DNA of 64,000 bases from Theobroma cacao. Its lineage: Eukaryota > Streptophyta > Magnoliopsida > Malvales > Malvaceae. The position numbers and the translations under genes are program-made. The notes under the pieces were generated by a model. It ran no database searches. It was not told the DNA's origin and saw only the letters and a program-made list of their open reading frames with translations. The DNA lies in NCBI RefSeq assembly GCF_000208745.1, contig NC_030850.1:5182770-5246769 (forward strand), written 5' to 3'. Below, one piece after another: positions 1 to 12,290 of the stretch. Every line of letters begins with the position of its first letter. Position 1 is the stretch's first letter.

Positions 1-639
1 ATAAATTAATTTAATTAACTATATGGATTTGTCTTTAATTTCATGAAATTAAAAAAATAGTTAGGTTCCAAAACTATTCTAATATCAAAATCTCTCTTTT
101 AGTATATATATTATAAGTTTATATAAATAACGATATATATATTATAATTAATAATTTTATAAGTTGTAATTTTTGTAATGTTAAAACACAAAATAAAAAA
201 TAAATATATTTATGTTAAAAGTATATATATATAAATAATAGTAATTATATTCTTTCATAATATAATATGATATTCATATTATTTAAACATGATTAACAAT
301 CTAATAATTTTTTAATTTAAATATATTAATGTCATCATATTAATAATTAGAGTAATCATATTTTTCATATATTTGTTAATTTTTAACAAAAAGAATTACT
401 TGTAAAATTGGTAAAAATTGTATATTTTTAATTTAATTATTAAACTAATAATAAAATATTTATAAATAATAATTGAATTCAAATAATGAATACCCAAGAA
501 GTGATATTCGAATCTGTTCCAAATCCGATTATAAAGCACTTTAACTCTATATAACCAGATTGAATATCCAAAAATACCTTATAATCAAGTACTCATTGTC
601 ATCTTTAATCTTGTCTTATTATTAATGACATAACTAATT
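1..639. other. AT-rich intergenic sequence, no gene seen
   Basis: Very AT-rich sequence with many short TA runs. I found no coding frame, RNA gene or bounded repeat that can be supported here. Confidence 0.6.
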
Positions 640-922
640 GTGATATAGATAACTAGGACATCCTTACGTACAAACCGTGGCCAGGCCCACGCTGAGGTAA
701 GTTCTCCTTATCATTTGAGTTTAGCCCATGCCCGCTCTTTTTTGGACTTGTCCCTGTATCTCTACCATTCCCTTGTGCCATCTTTGAGCAGTTCCCTACG
801 AACCCACCTTTTGTATGGCTATTTGGAGAAGGTCTACAGGAAACCCTCCAGTTCCTCAAACCTGTCCTAGAGATTTGCACTGATGTTGAACTCTCAACCC
901 TTTCTCCTTTTCATTCCTCGGG

Positions 923-1642
923 TAGGGATAGTCCTTAAACGCCTAAAACGTTTATCATATATTTTTTAAATAATTAATATAAATTAATAATTAAAATTTT
1001 TAATTCAAATGAATCTACTATCATATAAAATAAAGATAAGATAATAATCTAATATAAACTTTAAATTAAAATAAAAAATTTATAAATATTAAAATAATAG
1101 TACTTAATTGTTGAATACTTATTATAAACTACAAATAAAATTCACGATTTTATAAAGATAATAATATAATAAATTTTTTATTTATTCTTTGAAGAAAAAT
1201 TAAAATTAAAAAAAAAAAAGAAGAAAGAGCAAATGAGAAAATAAGAATTCAAAAGTAGATATTATACATTGAAAAAAAAATTAATTTTATATATAAAAAA
1301 AAATTATTGAAATTTATTAAATATGTTAATTAAAAATAAAAAAAATATAAGTAAAAAAAAATATTAAAGATGATTAAATACATATGATCGTTAGTTGAAT
1401 GAAAATAAAAAATTTAAGAATTAATAACATTTTAAAAATTAAAAAATAATAAAAAATTAAAATTTATTAAATACATAATTAAAAAATAAAAAATAAATAA
1501 ATATATTAATTATTAATTATTTTATATATTTTTAATATAATTAATTATATTATAAAATTATAAAACTTTTTCAAATTTGAGACCTCTCTAAATTGGGGTC
1601 TAAAGCCATTACTTGAGTGGCTTCACCCAAGGGCCGGCCCTG
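923..1642 (+). mobile_element. hAT-type non-autonomous element, copy A
   Basis: An AT-rich block of about 720 bp begins TAGGGATAGTCC and ends GGCCGGCCCTG, so both ends carry an (C/T)AGGG-type terminus. It is flanked by CCTCGGG on the left (916-922) and CCTCGGGG on the right (1643-1650), a 7-8 bp target duplication as expected for hAT transposition. It interrupts the LINE ORF1 remnant. Copies with the same interior lie at 2507-3418 (inverted) and 20306-20995. No transposase is encoded. Confidence 0.7.
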
Positions 1643-2506
1643 CCTCGGGGCCGGGCCATCACCACCCTTCATAGCGAATCTCTCTCATCGGCCTCTTCCC
1701 ACCACCGCCATGTTATATTTTCAAATGACTTATCACCATTCCTTGTATCACCTATAACCTTACGGTCAGGCACCACAATTCTATCAACCTTAACAATGGA
1801 TGCCTGTACAAATAAGAACCTTCCGTTAGCCTGAATTTTAGTATAATTGGTGATGTCCCTCAGACTCTCCACTCTAAATTGTAACCTGCCTTGGTCAAAC
1901 CTTCTTCTTTCCTTAGTATCTTCATCGATCCTCAAGAATTGATCCCATCTATCACCCACCGCCTTGAAAAGTTAGCAATGCCAGAGATATAATGGAATCT
2001 CTTCAAGCTGAACCCAAACAATGAATGTTAACTTACTCTCTAATGGGTTGTAAGGTTCAATTTTATTAAACAGCGCATCGAAAATCTCTTAGTAGATGGA
2101 CAGCAAGAGATCCATGCAATCTTTATGTTCGGAAGTAACCAAGACTTGAAGCCTTCCGGCCACACTGACTAGGGCCATAACGCCCTCCCTCTGAAGACCA
2201 TTTTCAACAAGTCTGAACATATGCGCTTCATGTAGCGTACGTTTCGCGCTTCTATTAAGCTATTCCAGTTCTTCCTCCGATATCAAAACCTCTATACCCT
2301 CCTTTAGATGAACCTTATCCCCTGTTGGGATCTGTATAATGTCTTTTAACCCACCCTTGGTCACTTTCTCAACTTTCATGATCTCTGTTACCTGCTTTTT
2401 CACTTGTCCCGTACCGGCCTTATCCACTTCAGATTCATGCTTTTGCCCTTATCCTTCTGCCTTTTTCATTTTCCCCCTTGCAAGCATCAGGCTGATTGTT
2501 CCTCGT

Positions 2507-3418
2507 TAGGGCATTAGGCCCCCAATTTGAAGAGGACTCAAATTTAGAAAAGTTCTATAATTTTATAATATAATTAATTATATTAAAAATATATAAAAAT
2601 TAAAAAAATATATAAAAATAAAAATAATTAATAAAATTATTTAATTTTTATTTTTTAATTATGTATTTAATAAATCTTAATTTTTCATTACTTCTTAATT
2701 TCTAAAAAGCTATTTATTTTCAACTATTTCTTTTATTTTCAATCAACTAATAGTCATATGTATTTAATTATTTTCAACAGTTATTTTTTTATTTATTTTT
2801 TTATTTTCAATCAATATATTTAATAATTTTTAACAGTTATTTTTTCTTATATATAAAATTAATTTTTTAATATATAATATTTACTTTTGAATTTTNATTT
2901 TCAACTATTTCTTTTATTTTCAATCAACTAATAGTCATATGTATTTAATTATTTTCAACAGTTATTTTTTTTATTTATTTTTTTATTTTCAATCAATATA
3001 TTTAATAATTTTTAACAGTTATTTTTTTTATATATATAAAATTAATTTTTTTAATATATAATATTTACTTTTGAATTTTTCTTTTTCTTATTTTGTTTTT
3101 TGTTCTTTCTTTCTATTTTTCCCTTTTTAACTTCAATTTTTTTTTTCAAAAAATAAATAAGAAGTCTGTTATGTTATTATCTTTATAAAATCGTGAGTTT
3201 TATTTACGGTTTATAATAAGTATTTAATAATTAGGCACTCTTGTTCTAATTTTTATAAATTTTTTTACTTTAATTTAAAGTTTATATTATATTATTATAT
3301 TATCTTTATTTTATATGATTTTTGACTAATTTGAATTAAAAATTTTAATTATTAATTTATATTAGTTATTTAATAAATATATGATAATGACTTTAAGTCT
3401 TTAAATTTATCGTCCCTG
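2507..3418 (-). mobile_element. hAT-type non-autonomous element, copy B (inverted)
   Basis: The reverse complement of this block follows copy A along most of its length, for example the shared ACGATTTTATAAAGATAATA segment. It begins TAGGGCATTAGG and ends CGTCCCTG, consistent with (C/T)AGGG termini. It sits inside the same LINE ORF1 remnant, inverted relative to copy A, so the two can pair as long arms. I could not see a matching 8-bp target duplication. The interior holds an N-flanked duplication (2716-3079) that is probably an assembly fault and inflates its length. Confidence 0.6.
2716..3079. repeat. Direct duplication around a single N (probable assembly artefact)
   Basis: The about 180 bases left of the N at 2896 (2716-2895) are repeated almost exactly to its right (2897-3079), with only one- or two-base length changes in T runs. 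One N between two nearly identical copies is what results when overlapping contig ends are joined without merging. A real tandem duplication is less likely. Confidence 0.75.
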
Positions 3419-3735
3419 CTTTGAAAGAACTAACCCCATAGCTCCTCTGCGCCTTACCTGGATGAGCAGTTACCGATCCCGCACCTATTATATCGCCTCT
3501 CAGCTGCCTATCCGCAACTTTCACTACGATTCTCCGAGAACTTTCCCATTCAGCATGGAAATGGCTTGACTCATCTCATCATGTTCTCTGAATCTCACGA
3601 AGGCAAAGTTAATCATTCGTTCCCGGTGAGCCCTTGGAAGGAACACGTCCACCACCACCCCTGCTTGATCAAAGAACTCCTTTGAGTACCTCGATGTGAC
3701 CCATGGGCTCAGATTATCAACAAAGAAATGAGAAA

Positions 3736-4446
3736 AACAAGCCTACAAATTTGATTTACATGGAACACATGTTCATGAATAAGTTAAACAAGTTTTCACT
3801 GTATAGCTGTACCATAAAGAAAAGAAAAAAAAGCTTATATATATGATTCACATGGAATACATGTTCAATGATTTTGAGGATGTTTTCGAAAGATTATAGA
3901 GGCGTGCGTGCGATTTAATATAATAGCAAGTTGCACATTCGTTAGGATCAACAAGGGTTACTCTTAGGAAATCAATTTTGATATTTCATCGTATGTATGC
4001 AAAATGTTACATTTATTACTTTTGTTTTCAACAATTTCGAGTTTAAAGTAACTAATTAACTAAGGTAGATTGGTTTATAAATCAAGACAATTTTAATTTA
4101 TGGCAAAGTAGTCGAGTTGTATAATTAGTTTAATCAAGCACAAGGCTATGTACAATAACGTATATAGCTAAAACTTAATATCGTCGGCATATAAACCAAA
4201 AAGTTAGTGGTTCGATGCGGGTCAATTTTTTATTGTGACTGATTTGAGATAAAGACAGACATTCAACATCATTGCCAGAACCATGTACTTGTCTATTGTT
4301 TTAATGTGAAAAATGAGGAAAAAAGATTTATATTCCGTACAAACAAAATAATTCACGAGTAAAATTAATGACAGGATACAGTTTTATAGATCAGGAAGGT
4401 GGCTAGCAGGTAGCAGCCCCGTGTCATGCTATATGTAGTAGTTTGA
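3736..4446. other. Intergenic region upstream of the P450 gene
   Basis: AT-rich with no supported ORF. It should contain the distal promoter of the P450 at 4461. No strong named element was recognised apart from the TATA box listed separately. Confidence 0.5.
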
Positions 4447-4453
4447 TATAAAA
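4447..4453 (+). promoter_or_regulatory. Candidate TATA box of the P450 gene
   Basis: TATAAAA lies only 14 bases before the first in-frame ATG (4461). Transcription usually starts about 25-35 bases downstream of a TATA box, which would fall beyond that ATG and favour the in-frame ATG at 4491 as the true start. If the TATA is not used, 4461 remains possible. Confidence 0.45.
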
Positions 4454-4460
4454 CCAACGT

Positions 4461-6124
4461 ATGTGGATGAACACTTCACACATCTCAATAATGTTGATAG
4501 CTAATTTCTCTCAATTAGAATGGCTTTCCGGCATTCTTCTTTTCCTGCTCCCAGTGTTCACGTACCTTCTTCTAAAGAAGAAGAAGAAAATGGGAGGTAT
4601 TAAGCTTCCTCCGAGCCCTCCAAAACTACCTATCATTGGAAACTTGCATCTATTGGGGAACTTCCCTCACCGCTCCCTTGAAAAATTGTCCAAAAAACAT
4701 GGCCCCGTCATGTTATTGCAGCTAGGTAGCATACCTACTGTGATTGTTTCATCAGCCAAAACCGCTAAACAAGTCCTCAAAACTCATGACATTGATTGTT
4801 GCACCCGCCCTGCCTCCCCTGGGCCAAACAGATTTTCCTACAATGGTCTAGACGTGGTGTTCGCATCATATGGTGATTATTGGAAGGAGATGCGCAAATG
4901 TTTCGTTTCCGAGCTCTTAAGCATGAGGAGGGGAAGATCTTTTGCAGATGCGAGGGAAGCTGAGGTTGATAAATTGATCACCTCTCTATCTCAGGCTTCT
5001 CCAAAGCCGTTCAACCTCGATGAAAAAATATTTGCTCTCGCAGATGGTATCATTGGTACGGTTGCTTTCGGTAAGATATATGGAAAAGACGAATTCCAGA
5101 ATCAAGTATTTCAAAATGTTCTTGGTGAAGCCATGAACATGTTGGCTAGCTTCTCAGCAGAGGATTTTTTCCCAAGGATAGGCAGGTTTATAGATGCTTT
5201 GACAGGATTTCATGCTAGGCTTGAGAAGAGCTTTTACGAGCTTGATGCTTTCTTGCAAATGGTGCTTGACCAACATCTTGATCCTGCAAGGCCTAGACCA
5301 GAACATGAGGATCTTGTTGATTTCTTGATTAGATTATTTAAAGATCAAAGCAGCACTTTCAAGGTCAGGGAGAACAATGTTAAGGCAATGCTCTTTGTAA
5401 GTACTCTTGCATGTTTCTTGTATTAGATTTTTACAAAGAAAAGATTTAGGAACAAATTGGTTGAATTTATTTCCTTCCTTCTTCCTCTTTGCAGGATACA
5501 TTTGTTGGCGGTATAGTCACTACTTCTGTTACAATTTTATGGGCAATGTCAGAGCTGATCAAGAACCCAAGAGTGATGAACAAGGTGCAAGCTGAAATAA
5601 GAAATTGCATTGGAAGGAAAGCAAAAGTAGAAGGAGAAGACGTTGCAAAACTGAAGTACCTAAAAATGGTTGTTAAAGAGACCTTCAGATTACACCCACC
5701 ACTCACTATGTTACTCCCCCGAGAGGCAATGCGCCATTTCAAGATTGGTGACTATGATATACTTCCTAAAACAAGAATTTTGGTTAATGTTTGGGCTATT
5801 GGCAGAGACCCCAACAATTGGGAAAACCCCGATGAGTTTTACCCTGAAAGATTTGAGGAAAATGATATCGACTTCAAAGGGTCAGATTTTGATTTGCTAC
5901 CTTTCGGGGCTGGTCGTCGGATTTGCCCTGGATTGGCAATGGGAGCCACGAATGTTGAGTTCACGTTGGCTAACTTACTGCACTGTTTCGATTGGGAGTT
6001 GCCCAGTGGGATGAAGAGAGAGGATATCAGCATGGAAGAAGAAGGTCGACTTACTTATCAGAGGAAGATACCCCTCTGTCTTGTGCCAATAAGAAACAAT
6101 GGCCAAAACTTGAATTCAGTTTGA
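4461..6124 (+). CDS. Cytochrome P450, CYP71 clan (CYP71B-like), two exons
   Basis: Heme-thiolate monooxygenase, expected to be anchored in the ER membrane and to oxidise a small lipophilic metabolite; the substrate cannot be read from sequence. Exon 1 is 4461-5396, a phase-0 intron runs 5397-5494 (GTAAGT...GCAG), and exon 2 is 5495-6124. This gives 521 residues from 4461, or 511 from the in-frame ATG at 4491, the usual CYP71 size. Visible parts (521-residue numbering) are an N-terminal hydrophobic anchor with a lysine-rich stop, the proline hinge LPPSPPKLPIIGN, and the ExxR helix as KETFR (E374, R377). The PERF motif is at 429-432 and the heme-binding loop FGAGRRICPG at 449-458, with Cys456 as ligand. 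The helix-I oxygen-activation motif reads GGIVTT where most P450s have (A/G)Gx(D/E)T(T/S), so the acid is valine. The single intron just before helix I is typical of CYP71 genes. The exact subfamily is my inference. Confidence 0.93.
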
Positions 6125-6150
6125 ACAGAGCGGAGAGAACTACCAAAACT

Positions 6151-6154
<4 letters not shown>

Positions 6155-6182
<28 letters not shown>
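6155..6182. repeat. (TA)n microsatellite in the P450 3' flank
   Basis: An uninterrupted AT dinucleotide run of about 14 units starting about 30 bases after the P450 stop codon, probably inside its 3' UTR. Confidence 0.9.
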
Positions 6183-6186
<4 letters not shown>

Positions 6187-6189
6187 AGC

Positions 6190-9100
6190 ATAGAATTGTA
6201 TTACTAGTAAGTGACATTTGCCTTGTGAAAATCTCCTGCTTTTCTCAGAGAAATAAACATTAATGGTAGTTTCTCTCTTCGTTTCACTTCTCTGATGAAA
6301 CTTTGAATGATGTCTATCAATTTCATGCCTTCTTAATTGCAACACTTCTCTCTCAATCAAACACATTGTAAGCAATCCACATACTAACAAATAAGACCAT
6401 ATATACTCGATTTCCTATTCATTTGAGCAAGAGTCTGATCATCTTCTAAATTTAGCCATGGGTATTGCATTAATTAGTTCGTAAACTGAATTATAACTAA
6501 TGAGAAAAAGTCACTTTGTTATACTGAATAGAAATCTCTTGCCCCACCTTCCTGTCTCATTTTTACCCACCAATAAAATGCTGTCACGTTACACAATAAA
6601 AGAGAATAATATTAGTTCTCACATTAACGTTTAAAGGAAAACCTTATTTACAGCACAACCAGGACTCTTCCTTTTACTTGTCTGTATCCTCCATTGCCGA
6701 TATGTGTTGACTTTTGACCTCTTGATTTCTACATCTTCCTTCTTCTCTCTTACTTACAGTATGATTTCTTGATGAACTCAAACTATTTCTTTAAATTTTA
6801 AATTTAAGACTTCTTATTATGAAAAAAAAAATCACATAAAGAAAGTAAAAAATGCTATTTTTACATTATAATAAAATTCACTTTCACTCAACCAAAGGAA
6901 TAGAATTCCTACACGTTACTTTCTTTTACTAAAAATAAAAATGGTTCATACATATCATCATTTTAAACAATTTCGGTTTAGATGTTACTTTCGTTACTTG
7001 TTTAATACTTTTTTTTTTTCAGGACTCATACCAAACCCAATTTAATTAAGATTTGTTTATTTGCCTCTTTTTGTTATTTGGTTTTGCAAACAATAGGTCA
7101 AAACAGATTATGAAAACATTATAAGTTAAAACTTTAAGTTTGTAAATGAAAAATATGAATCTATTTATGTGTTATTGTTATATTAGGGTTACGAAGAATA
7201 TTACCACCTTTTGCTTTAAAAAAAAAATTGCCACCGAGAATGTTGCGGGGTTGACAGGTTCTGCTGGGTTGCATTAGATTCCTCTGGGGTTTGGAAGGGG
7301 CCTTTGTCATTACAACGTGGGAAATGGCAATGGGGTGAGGGAGGAATCTAGGTGAGGGTTTGTTGAGGACTTTTGGTGAGATCATTTTGTGAAGAGGGTG
7401 GCGTGGAATGGGAAAGGGAAAGGAGGGGACCATGGAATGACCAACGCTTTTTTGAGTTGATATTTAACTGCCCAGTATGTAGGAAATGTGGCGAAAGTAT
7501 GGGGATTGACATGAGCTTGAGGAGAAATGGGGCTCCCCAAGATCACCAATTGAGGTTGAAAGGTTGAGAAAACTGATCAAGTTTGATCGTATTCAGTATT
7601 TATACATAAAAAAAAAAGAAAAGAACAAATAGAAAAACGAAAAAAAAAAGAGATTTCATTCACAAACACACTTGCAATGAACACTCCTCAGACTTTCATA
7701 TTCCTTTTGAGCTTTGAATTTGAGAGCAGAAGGTGCCTTGGTATCTTTGTTTTTATTTTTAGTTTTATTTGAAAGTTAGGTGTCTTTGTATTGTGGATGT
7801 TACTGGCTGCTTTGCTCTCATTTCTCTTTAGGTTTCTGCTGATCGTGTTCTGAGCGCTGGAAACCTTTCTCTTGTTCCCCTTATTTGTTTCCATCTTTTG
7901 GCGTTTTGAGTTGAAAGGCTGTCATTTCTCTCTCTTTTCTATTTTTTTATTTTATTTTATTATTATTGTTATTATCTTTATTTTTATCTTTTTATGCTGC
8001 TGGATAATTTCTTCTCTGCTTCATGGTTCCTGTTGCTTTACGGATGATCACCTTGAAACCAACTGTGGATGCTCTAAGCAAATATTGGAAGAGGTTGGTT
8101 ACATTGAACTTTATCCAATGATTGGCCACCCCTAAAGGTCATTTAATTGCAAAACAAATGAGGATAACAAATGGCGAGGACTTGACAATGAAGGGTCAAA
8201 TGAAGCAAAGAAGATCTGGGTTGAGGACGATCTTGTGGTTTCCATGGTTACCTACATTAGTATGTTGTTTCGTTTCCTACCAGCTTTCGAGGGAGCAATC
8301 GTGGCTAACTAAGAGGATATTGCTTCGTGAAAGTCTTTTCTATCAAAAAGTTATTGTGTCTATCATCTGTTTAGATGTAAATTTTTAAAGATTGAGTTTC
8401 TTGATCATAGGAGGAATTTTTTTGTAATTGTATAACTCAGTCTTAAGGGTGGTGACAACTCCTAGATGCTAATCTTTTGCATACGTCACTGATGATGATT
8501 TTAGATCAATAAATTCACTTGAAAATCTATAAGTATATAACCTTATTTGCTGAGAAGAGATCTTCTCCCGCTTTAAATGAACTCATAACTTTTTTTTTAA
8601 AAAAATTCATTTCTAGCTAAACCACCAAAAAGGTGAATACTTTGAAAACTCTGAGTAATTGTGTGTATTTGGCATAAAATGCTTTTCGACTACTCATTTG
8701 GTACCCAATGCTTTTCAATTGCACACTTTTGTACGATTTCAAATATTTCAAATTTTGCTGTTTATTCTGCATAAGTAAGCAAAAGAAATAGTAATTCGGG
8801 AAACAAAGAATAATGAAGTTGTAACCAATGCTATTATTAGCAATGATCTTTACTTGGGTTTAGTTAAGGTGATTGGTTCAGGAGAAGAAGAGTCAAGAGG
8901 TTAAGTTGGGGAATAAATATTTTTTACTTTTCATTTGCTAAGGGAAAGTGACTTTCCCTCAAGGTCATTCCCTTCTCTCATTGCAATCACATTGTTGAGA
9001 GATTACTTTCTCATCCCCAAAACATCAATCAAATACTACAATGTGATTCTTTTCATTTTAATTACAGGAAATGTCCCTCACTTATCATTTACCAAACCTC

Positions 9101-10860
9101 TTCTTAGGGGTTTAGGTTTTTTTTTAGGCTAGGGGTGTCACAAGAAACCGTTTAGAAGAAAACAACAATAAAAAAAAGAGCAGCGCGTGGGCTAGAGAAG
9201 GTTTTGTTGAACTCCTAGATCACACGAGGCCCCTTCCTTCTGCTGGGCTCTTACAATTACTGGTTTGGTCCAATTGGGCCTAGAGTGGGTTGAGATTTCT
9301 TTTGCTCATTGTTTATTGGGTTGGTTTATGTATTTGCTTTTATTTTATTTAGCTTATGTTATTAACGGTTTTCATTAGTAAATAATGTAAGAATAAAGAT
9401 TTTAAAAGATATAAAAAGTATATGTATTAAAAATATTAAAATATTAGGATGCATTCGAAATTTTTTTTAAAATATATATATATATATATATTAAACACAA
9501 TAAATAGAATTTGTAGTTTATTAAGAAAACATATTAGTAAGGATTTACCCTTGGAAATCAGATATAAAATAATAATAATAATACATAATAAATAAAATAT
9601 AATATAATGACTCACAAGAAAATATAAAAAGTACATATAATAATAAACAATGGAAAGCAAAAAATTCAATTAAAATATAATTAATTAATTAATTAATTTG
9701 GAAATGTGAAGAGTCACCAAATCCAAATAGGTGGAGACCCCACCCTGGTTTTAAATAGTTCAATATAATTTAAAAATATTCTAAATAATAAAATTGGAAT
9801 ATAAACAGACAAAAAGACATTTTTTTTGGTTTTTAATTTTNTGCGATAAGAAGATAAGATTGAAACTTAAACTACTAACCGAAAGAAGTAAACTGTGACA
9901 ACACCAAATAAGTGAAGTCAGCCGCCTTATGCAATGCTTTCGTTTTTTTGCCTTAATCTGTCATTGCTCTACTATATTGGCACTCTCCCTCTCAAGATCT
10001 GGGCATGGTTTTTAGTCAGCCAAAAGATGTTTCGGTGTCAAGCTTCTTCTTGCCCCCGTAATCTCAATGGATTCCAGGTTATAATGCCTCGATGCCATGC
10101 CATAGCCAGCTCAATGTTTGATTTCATTATTTGTTTGCTTTAAATTCGAGACGGGTTAGCTAAGCTGAGCTCTCCGAATTGTGATTTTTGTTCCTTTTAT
10201 GACCCGACTTCTTGAACTAATGTAAATGTTTGTGCATACATATAATGCATGTGGTGATCAACACTCTTTTTAAAAAATCAAGAGACATTTCATTTGATGC
10301 CACCTCCAAGATTCTTTGAAGAAATTAATTAACCTTAGCCATGAACATACATGGGGTTAATGTATACAGTGGTTGGTGGTGACAGATGGGCATGTGAGTA
10401 CTTGCCGTTTATATATGCTGCTCCTTTTCCTTTTGGGTTAACCTTTTATTCCGTCAAAGGTCAATTTGAAAGAACTGCAGCTATGAATCAACGTAATTTA
10501 TAATTAATGGGACTTTGATAAAGTTGGTGTAGATGCATTGCAAGGAGAGGAAATCTGTTGCTGTTTTGTCCTACAAAAAAAATATACATCGGCAAATCCA
10601 GGCCCATATGTGAAGTGTATCATCATAAAAGATCAATAAAGGAAAATATCAACAGGGAGAATGGCTCATCATATATATATATATATATATATATACTTCT
10701 CATGATAAAATCTCTTGATAATTCATGCAGCATGTTAACTAAATACATTACTCATTCCGAGCTGAAACTCAATCTGATTCATGGAAAAACGATATGATTT
10801 TAGCCTATTCGAGCATTTTTACTTTTACCAATAGTTCATTAACCAACAACTTGCTGCTGC
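6190..10860. other. Long region without a recognised gene
   Basis: Contains short unsupported ORFs, AT repeats (about 9472-9490, 10670-10695) and a lone N at 9841. The stretch from about 7640 to 8430 looks transcript-like: a pyrimidine-rich leader, then a moderately GC-balanced part with two short overlapping frames. Neither frame resembles a known protein. It could be a noncoding RNA or a decayed gene. Confidence 0.4.
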
Positions 10861-10867
10861 CGATCTT

Positions 10868-10987
10868 TTACTCAACTTCATGGCTGGAGATTTGCTCTGC
10901 TAATAAATAGGTTGGTGGCTGCTCCAAACCTTCATGCTCCCAGACTTCAAAGTCAATACTGCAATCGGTATAATCGACCCCTGCCAT
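10868..10987 (-). CDS. Small acidic protein, array copy 1 (short form)
   Basis: Encodes 39 residues starting MAGVDYTDCS and containing FEVWE, EQPPTYLLAEQ and a stop after HEVE. It is the first member of a head-to-tail family (also at 13364, 16538, 37444 and 41341). The segment SIEALTM, which precedes MAG in the longer paralogues, is still readable upstream in frame, but the ancestral first Met is lost and an in-frame TAG lies a few codons further up, so the internal Met is the only start. The acidic EEEE tail of the other copies is missing. A TATA-like TATATAAA lies on the minus strand at 11083-11090, about 100 bases upstream, as in the other copies. It may be a functional short form or an early pseudogene. 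The function is unknown and I do not recognise the family. Confidence 0.55.
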   Translation of the reverse strand: MAGVDYTDCSIDFEVWEHEGLEQPPTYLLAEQISSHEVE

Positions 10988-11091
10988 TGTCAGAGCTTCA
11001 ATTGAGCTTGCTTCTCTCACAAACTATTATAATAAAAGGTTCTCTACCGTCTAGTTTGTCATCGCAACTTGCATTAGAAGCATTTATATAG

Positions 11092-11400
11092 GTGAAGCAG
11101 TTTCACCTTTTTCCTATACTGATTGAAAGATTCACGGGTTGCCTATAAATTTAATTTAGTTGATACTAAATATGTCATTTTATCTATAAAAAATGATCTC
11201 TTTTTTTATATATTTATTTATCAATAAATGCACATATATACTATGATAAAAAAAGGTTAAAATTATTTATATTTAGTACGTAATAGTAATTAGTTTACTT
11301 GAATAATTAAAATCTTGTTTGATTTATATTTTTTTATTTTAAATAAATTAATTAATAAAATAAAAAATAATAGTATCAGTTAAAGATCAATTAACAAGAA
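11092..11400. other. AT-rich upstream region of array copy 1
   Basis: No ORF or bounded repeat seen. The paired CTCGTGA and TGACGCAAGCTT elements found upstream of the other array members are not evident here. Confidence 0.4.
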
Positions 11401-12290
11401 CCAGCCATTTCAACACAACGGCGTAGAACCACTAAGAAGCAACGGAGTTGAATCATGAGTCTGTCAACATCCTGAAAAGAGGTCTCTGAAACATCGTAAG
11501 AGACAGAACCTGTTGAGTGTTCAGGTTAGCTCCTTCACCCCCTCTGCTCAGACATCATCCTAAAGGCCATCAAAACACACCTTCAGCTGCAGCCACCGCG
11601 AAGTCGAAGCCGCAAAAATCTCAACTCACAGCTCTCCACCCACTCACGCACCAAAGCGGCCCTTGGAACCAGAAGTACACATCAACCCAGCCGCCTCAAT
11701 CCCCCCCCCCCCCCCGCCCCCCCGCTCCCTCAAAAAATCAACATCCACCCCCATGCTTAAGCCACCACTTCCTATCGAGCACAACTCACAACCCCTTTTC
11801 AAGGATGCAGGGTGTGAGCCAGCAAGCCCCTGCCAACCCGAAAGAACGGACCCTCCTCCCCCTTCCAAGCCGTTCACGTTTCCCCTGTCCACAGATGAAG
11901 CAGGAAATGGACCAGCAAACCCTGAAGAGACGGAACAAAAAGAATCCTTCTTCCCCCTTCACTAAAGCATCCTAAAGCAACAAGAAAGAAGGAGAACCCT
12001 CTCTGCGGATCACAGAACTTCAATCCATACGCCAGCCCCTCTTTTACACCCCCCGCCACTGCTAAACACCCCCTAACTCCCAAAGCTGGTGCAGAGAAAT
12101 AAACCAGTGAAAACCAACGAAAACAGAGCAGAAAGAATCCACTTTCCCCTTCACACTTGGAGCTCCTGCTACATCAAAATAACAAGAGTGCAAAGAGCAT
12201 TACGAGCCCCTGAACAATCAACACAAGAAGAAACAAAACAGCAACCCTACTACATTTAAAAAACATGCTCTTTTTTTTTTTAACCACTCT
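11401..12290. other. C-rich block, probable retroelement fragment
   Basis: About 900 bases whose plus strand is strongly C-rich, including an almost pure C tract near 11701-11725, in otherwise AT-rich sequence. Frames on both strands are low-complexity (proline/serine-rich on plus, glycine-rich on minus) and none shows a domain I recognise. The abrupt composition change suggests inserted DNA, perhaps a LINE leader or ORF1 linker. A T-run lies at its right side (about 12269-12278). No target duplication was found. Confidence 0.35.

Larger units (their letters stand above)
640..3735 (-). mobile_element. LINE ORF1 remnant, split by two hAT-type insertions
   Basis: Three GC-richer blocks on the minus strand read as one retroelement ORF1 when the AT-rich blocks between them are ignored. 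About 3735-3419 encodes an RRM-like segment (VVVDVFLP then INFAFVRFRE, like RNP2 and RNP1). About 2506-1643 includes WDQFLRIDEDT followed by an arginine-rich stretch ending RRFDQGRLQFRV, a signature I associate with gag-like ORF1 proteins of plant L1 elements. About 922-640 carries a polar tail (NSNDKENLPQ). The blocks are separated exactly by elements at 923-1642 and 2507-3418. Frames are broken and no reverse transcriptase is present, so this is a dead fragment. No polyA or target duplication was found. The family call comes from motif recall, not a search. Confidence 0.6.

Noticed and set aside
4190..4235. Possible tRNA-like B box (GTGGTTCGATGC)
   Set aside because: No acceptor stem, A box or anticodon arm can be formed around it.
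5407..6207. Extra frames over the P450 second exon and 3' flank
   Set aside because: Shadows of exon 2, which carries all P450 motifs in one frame.
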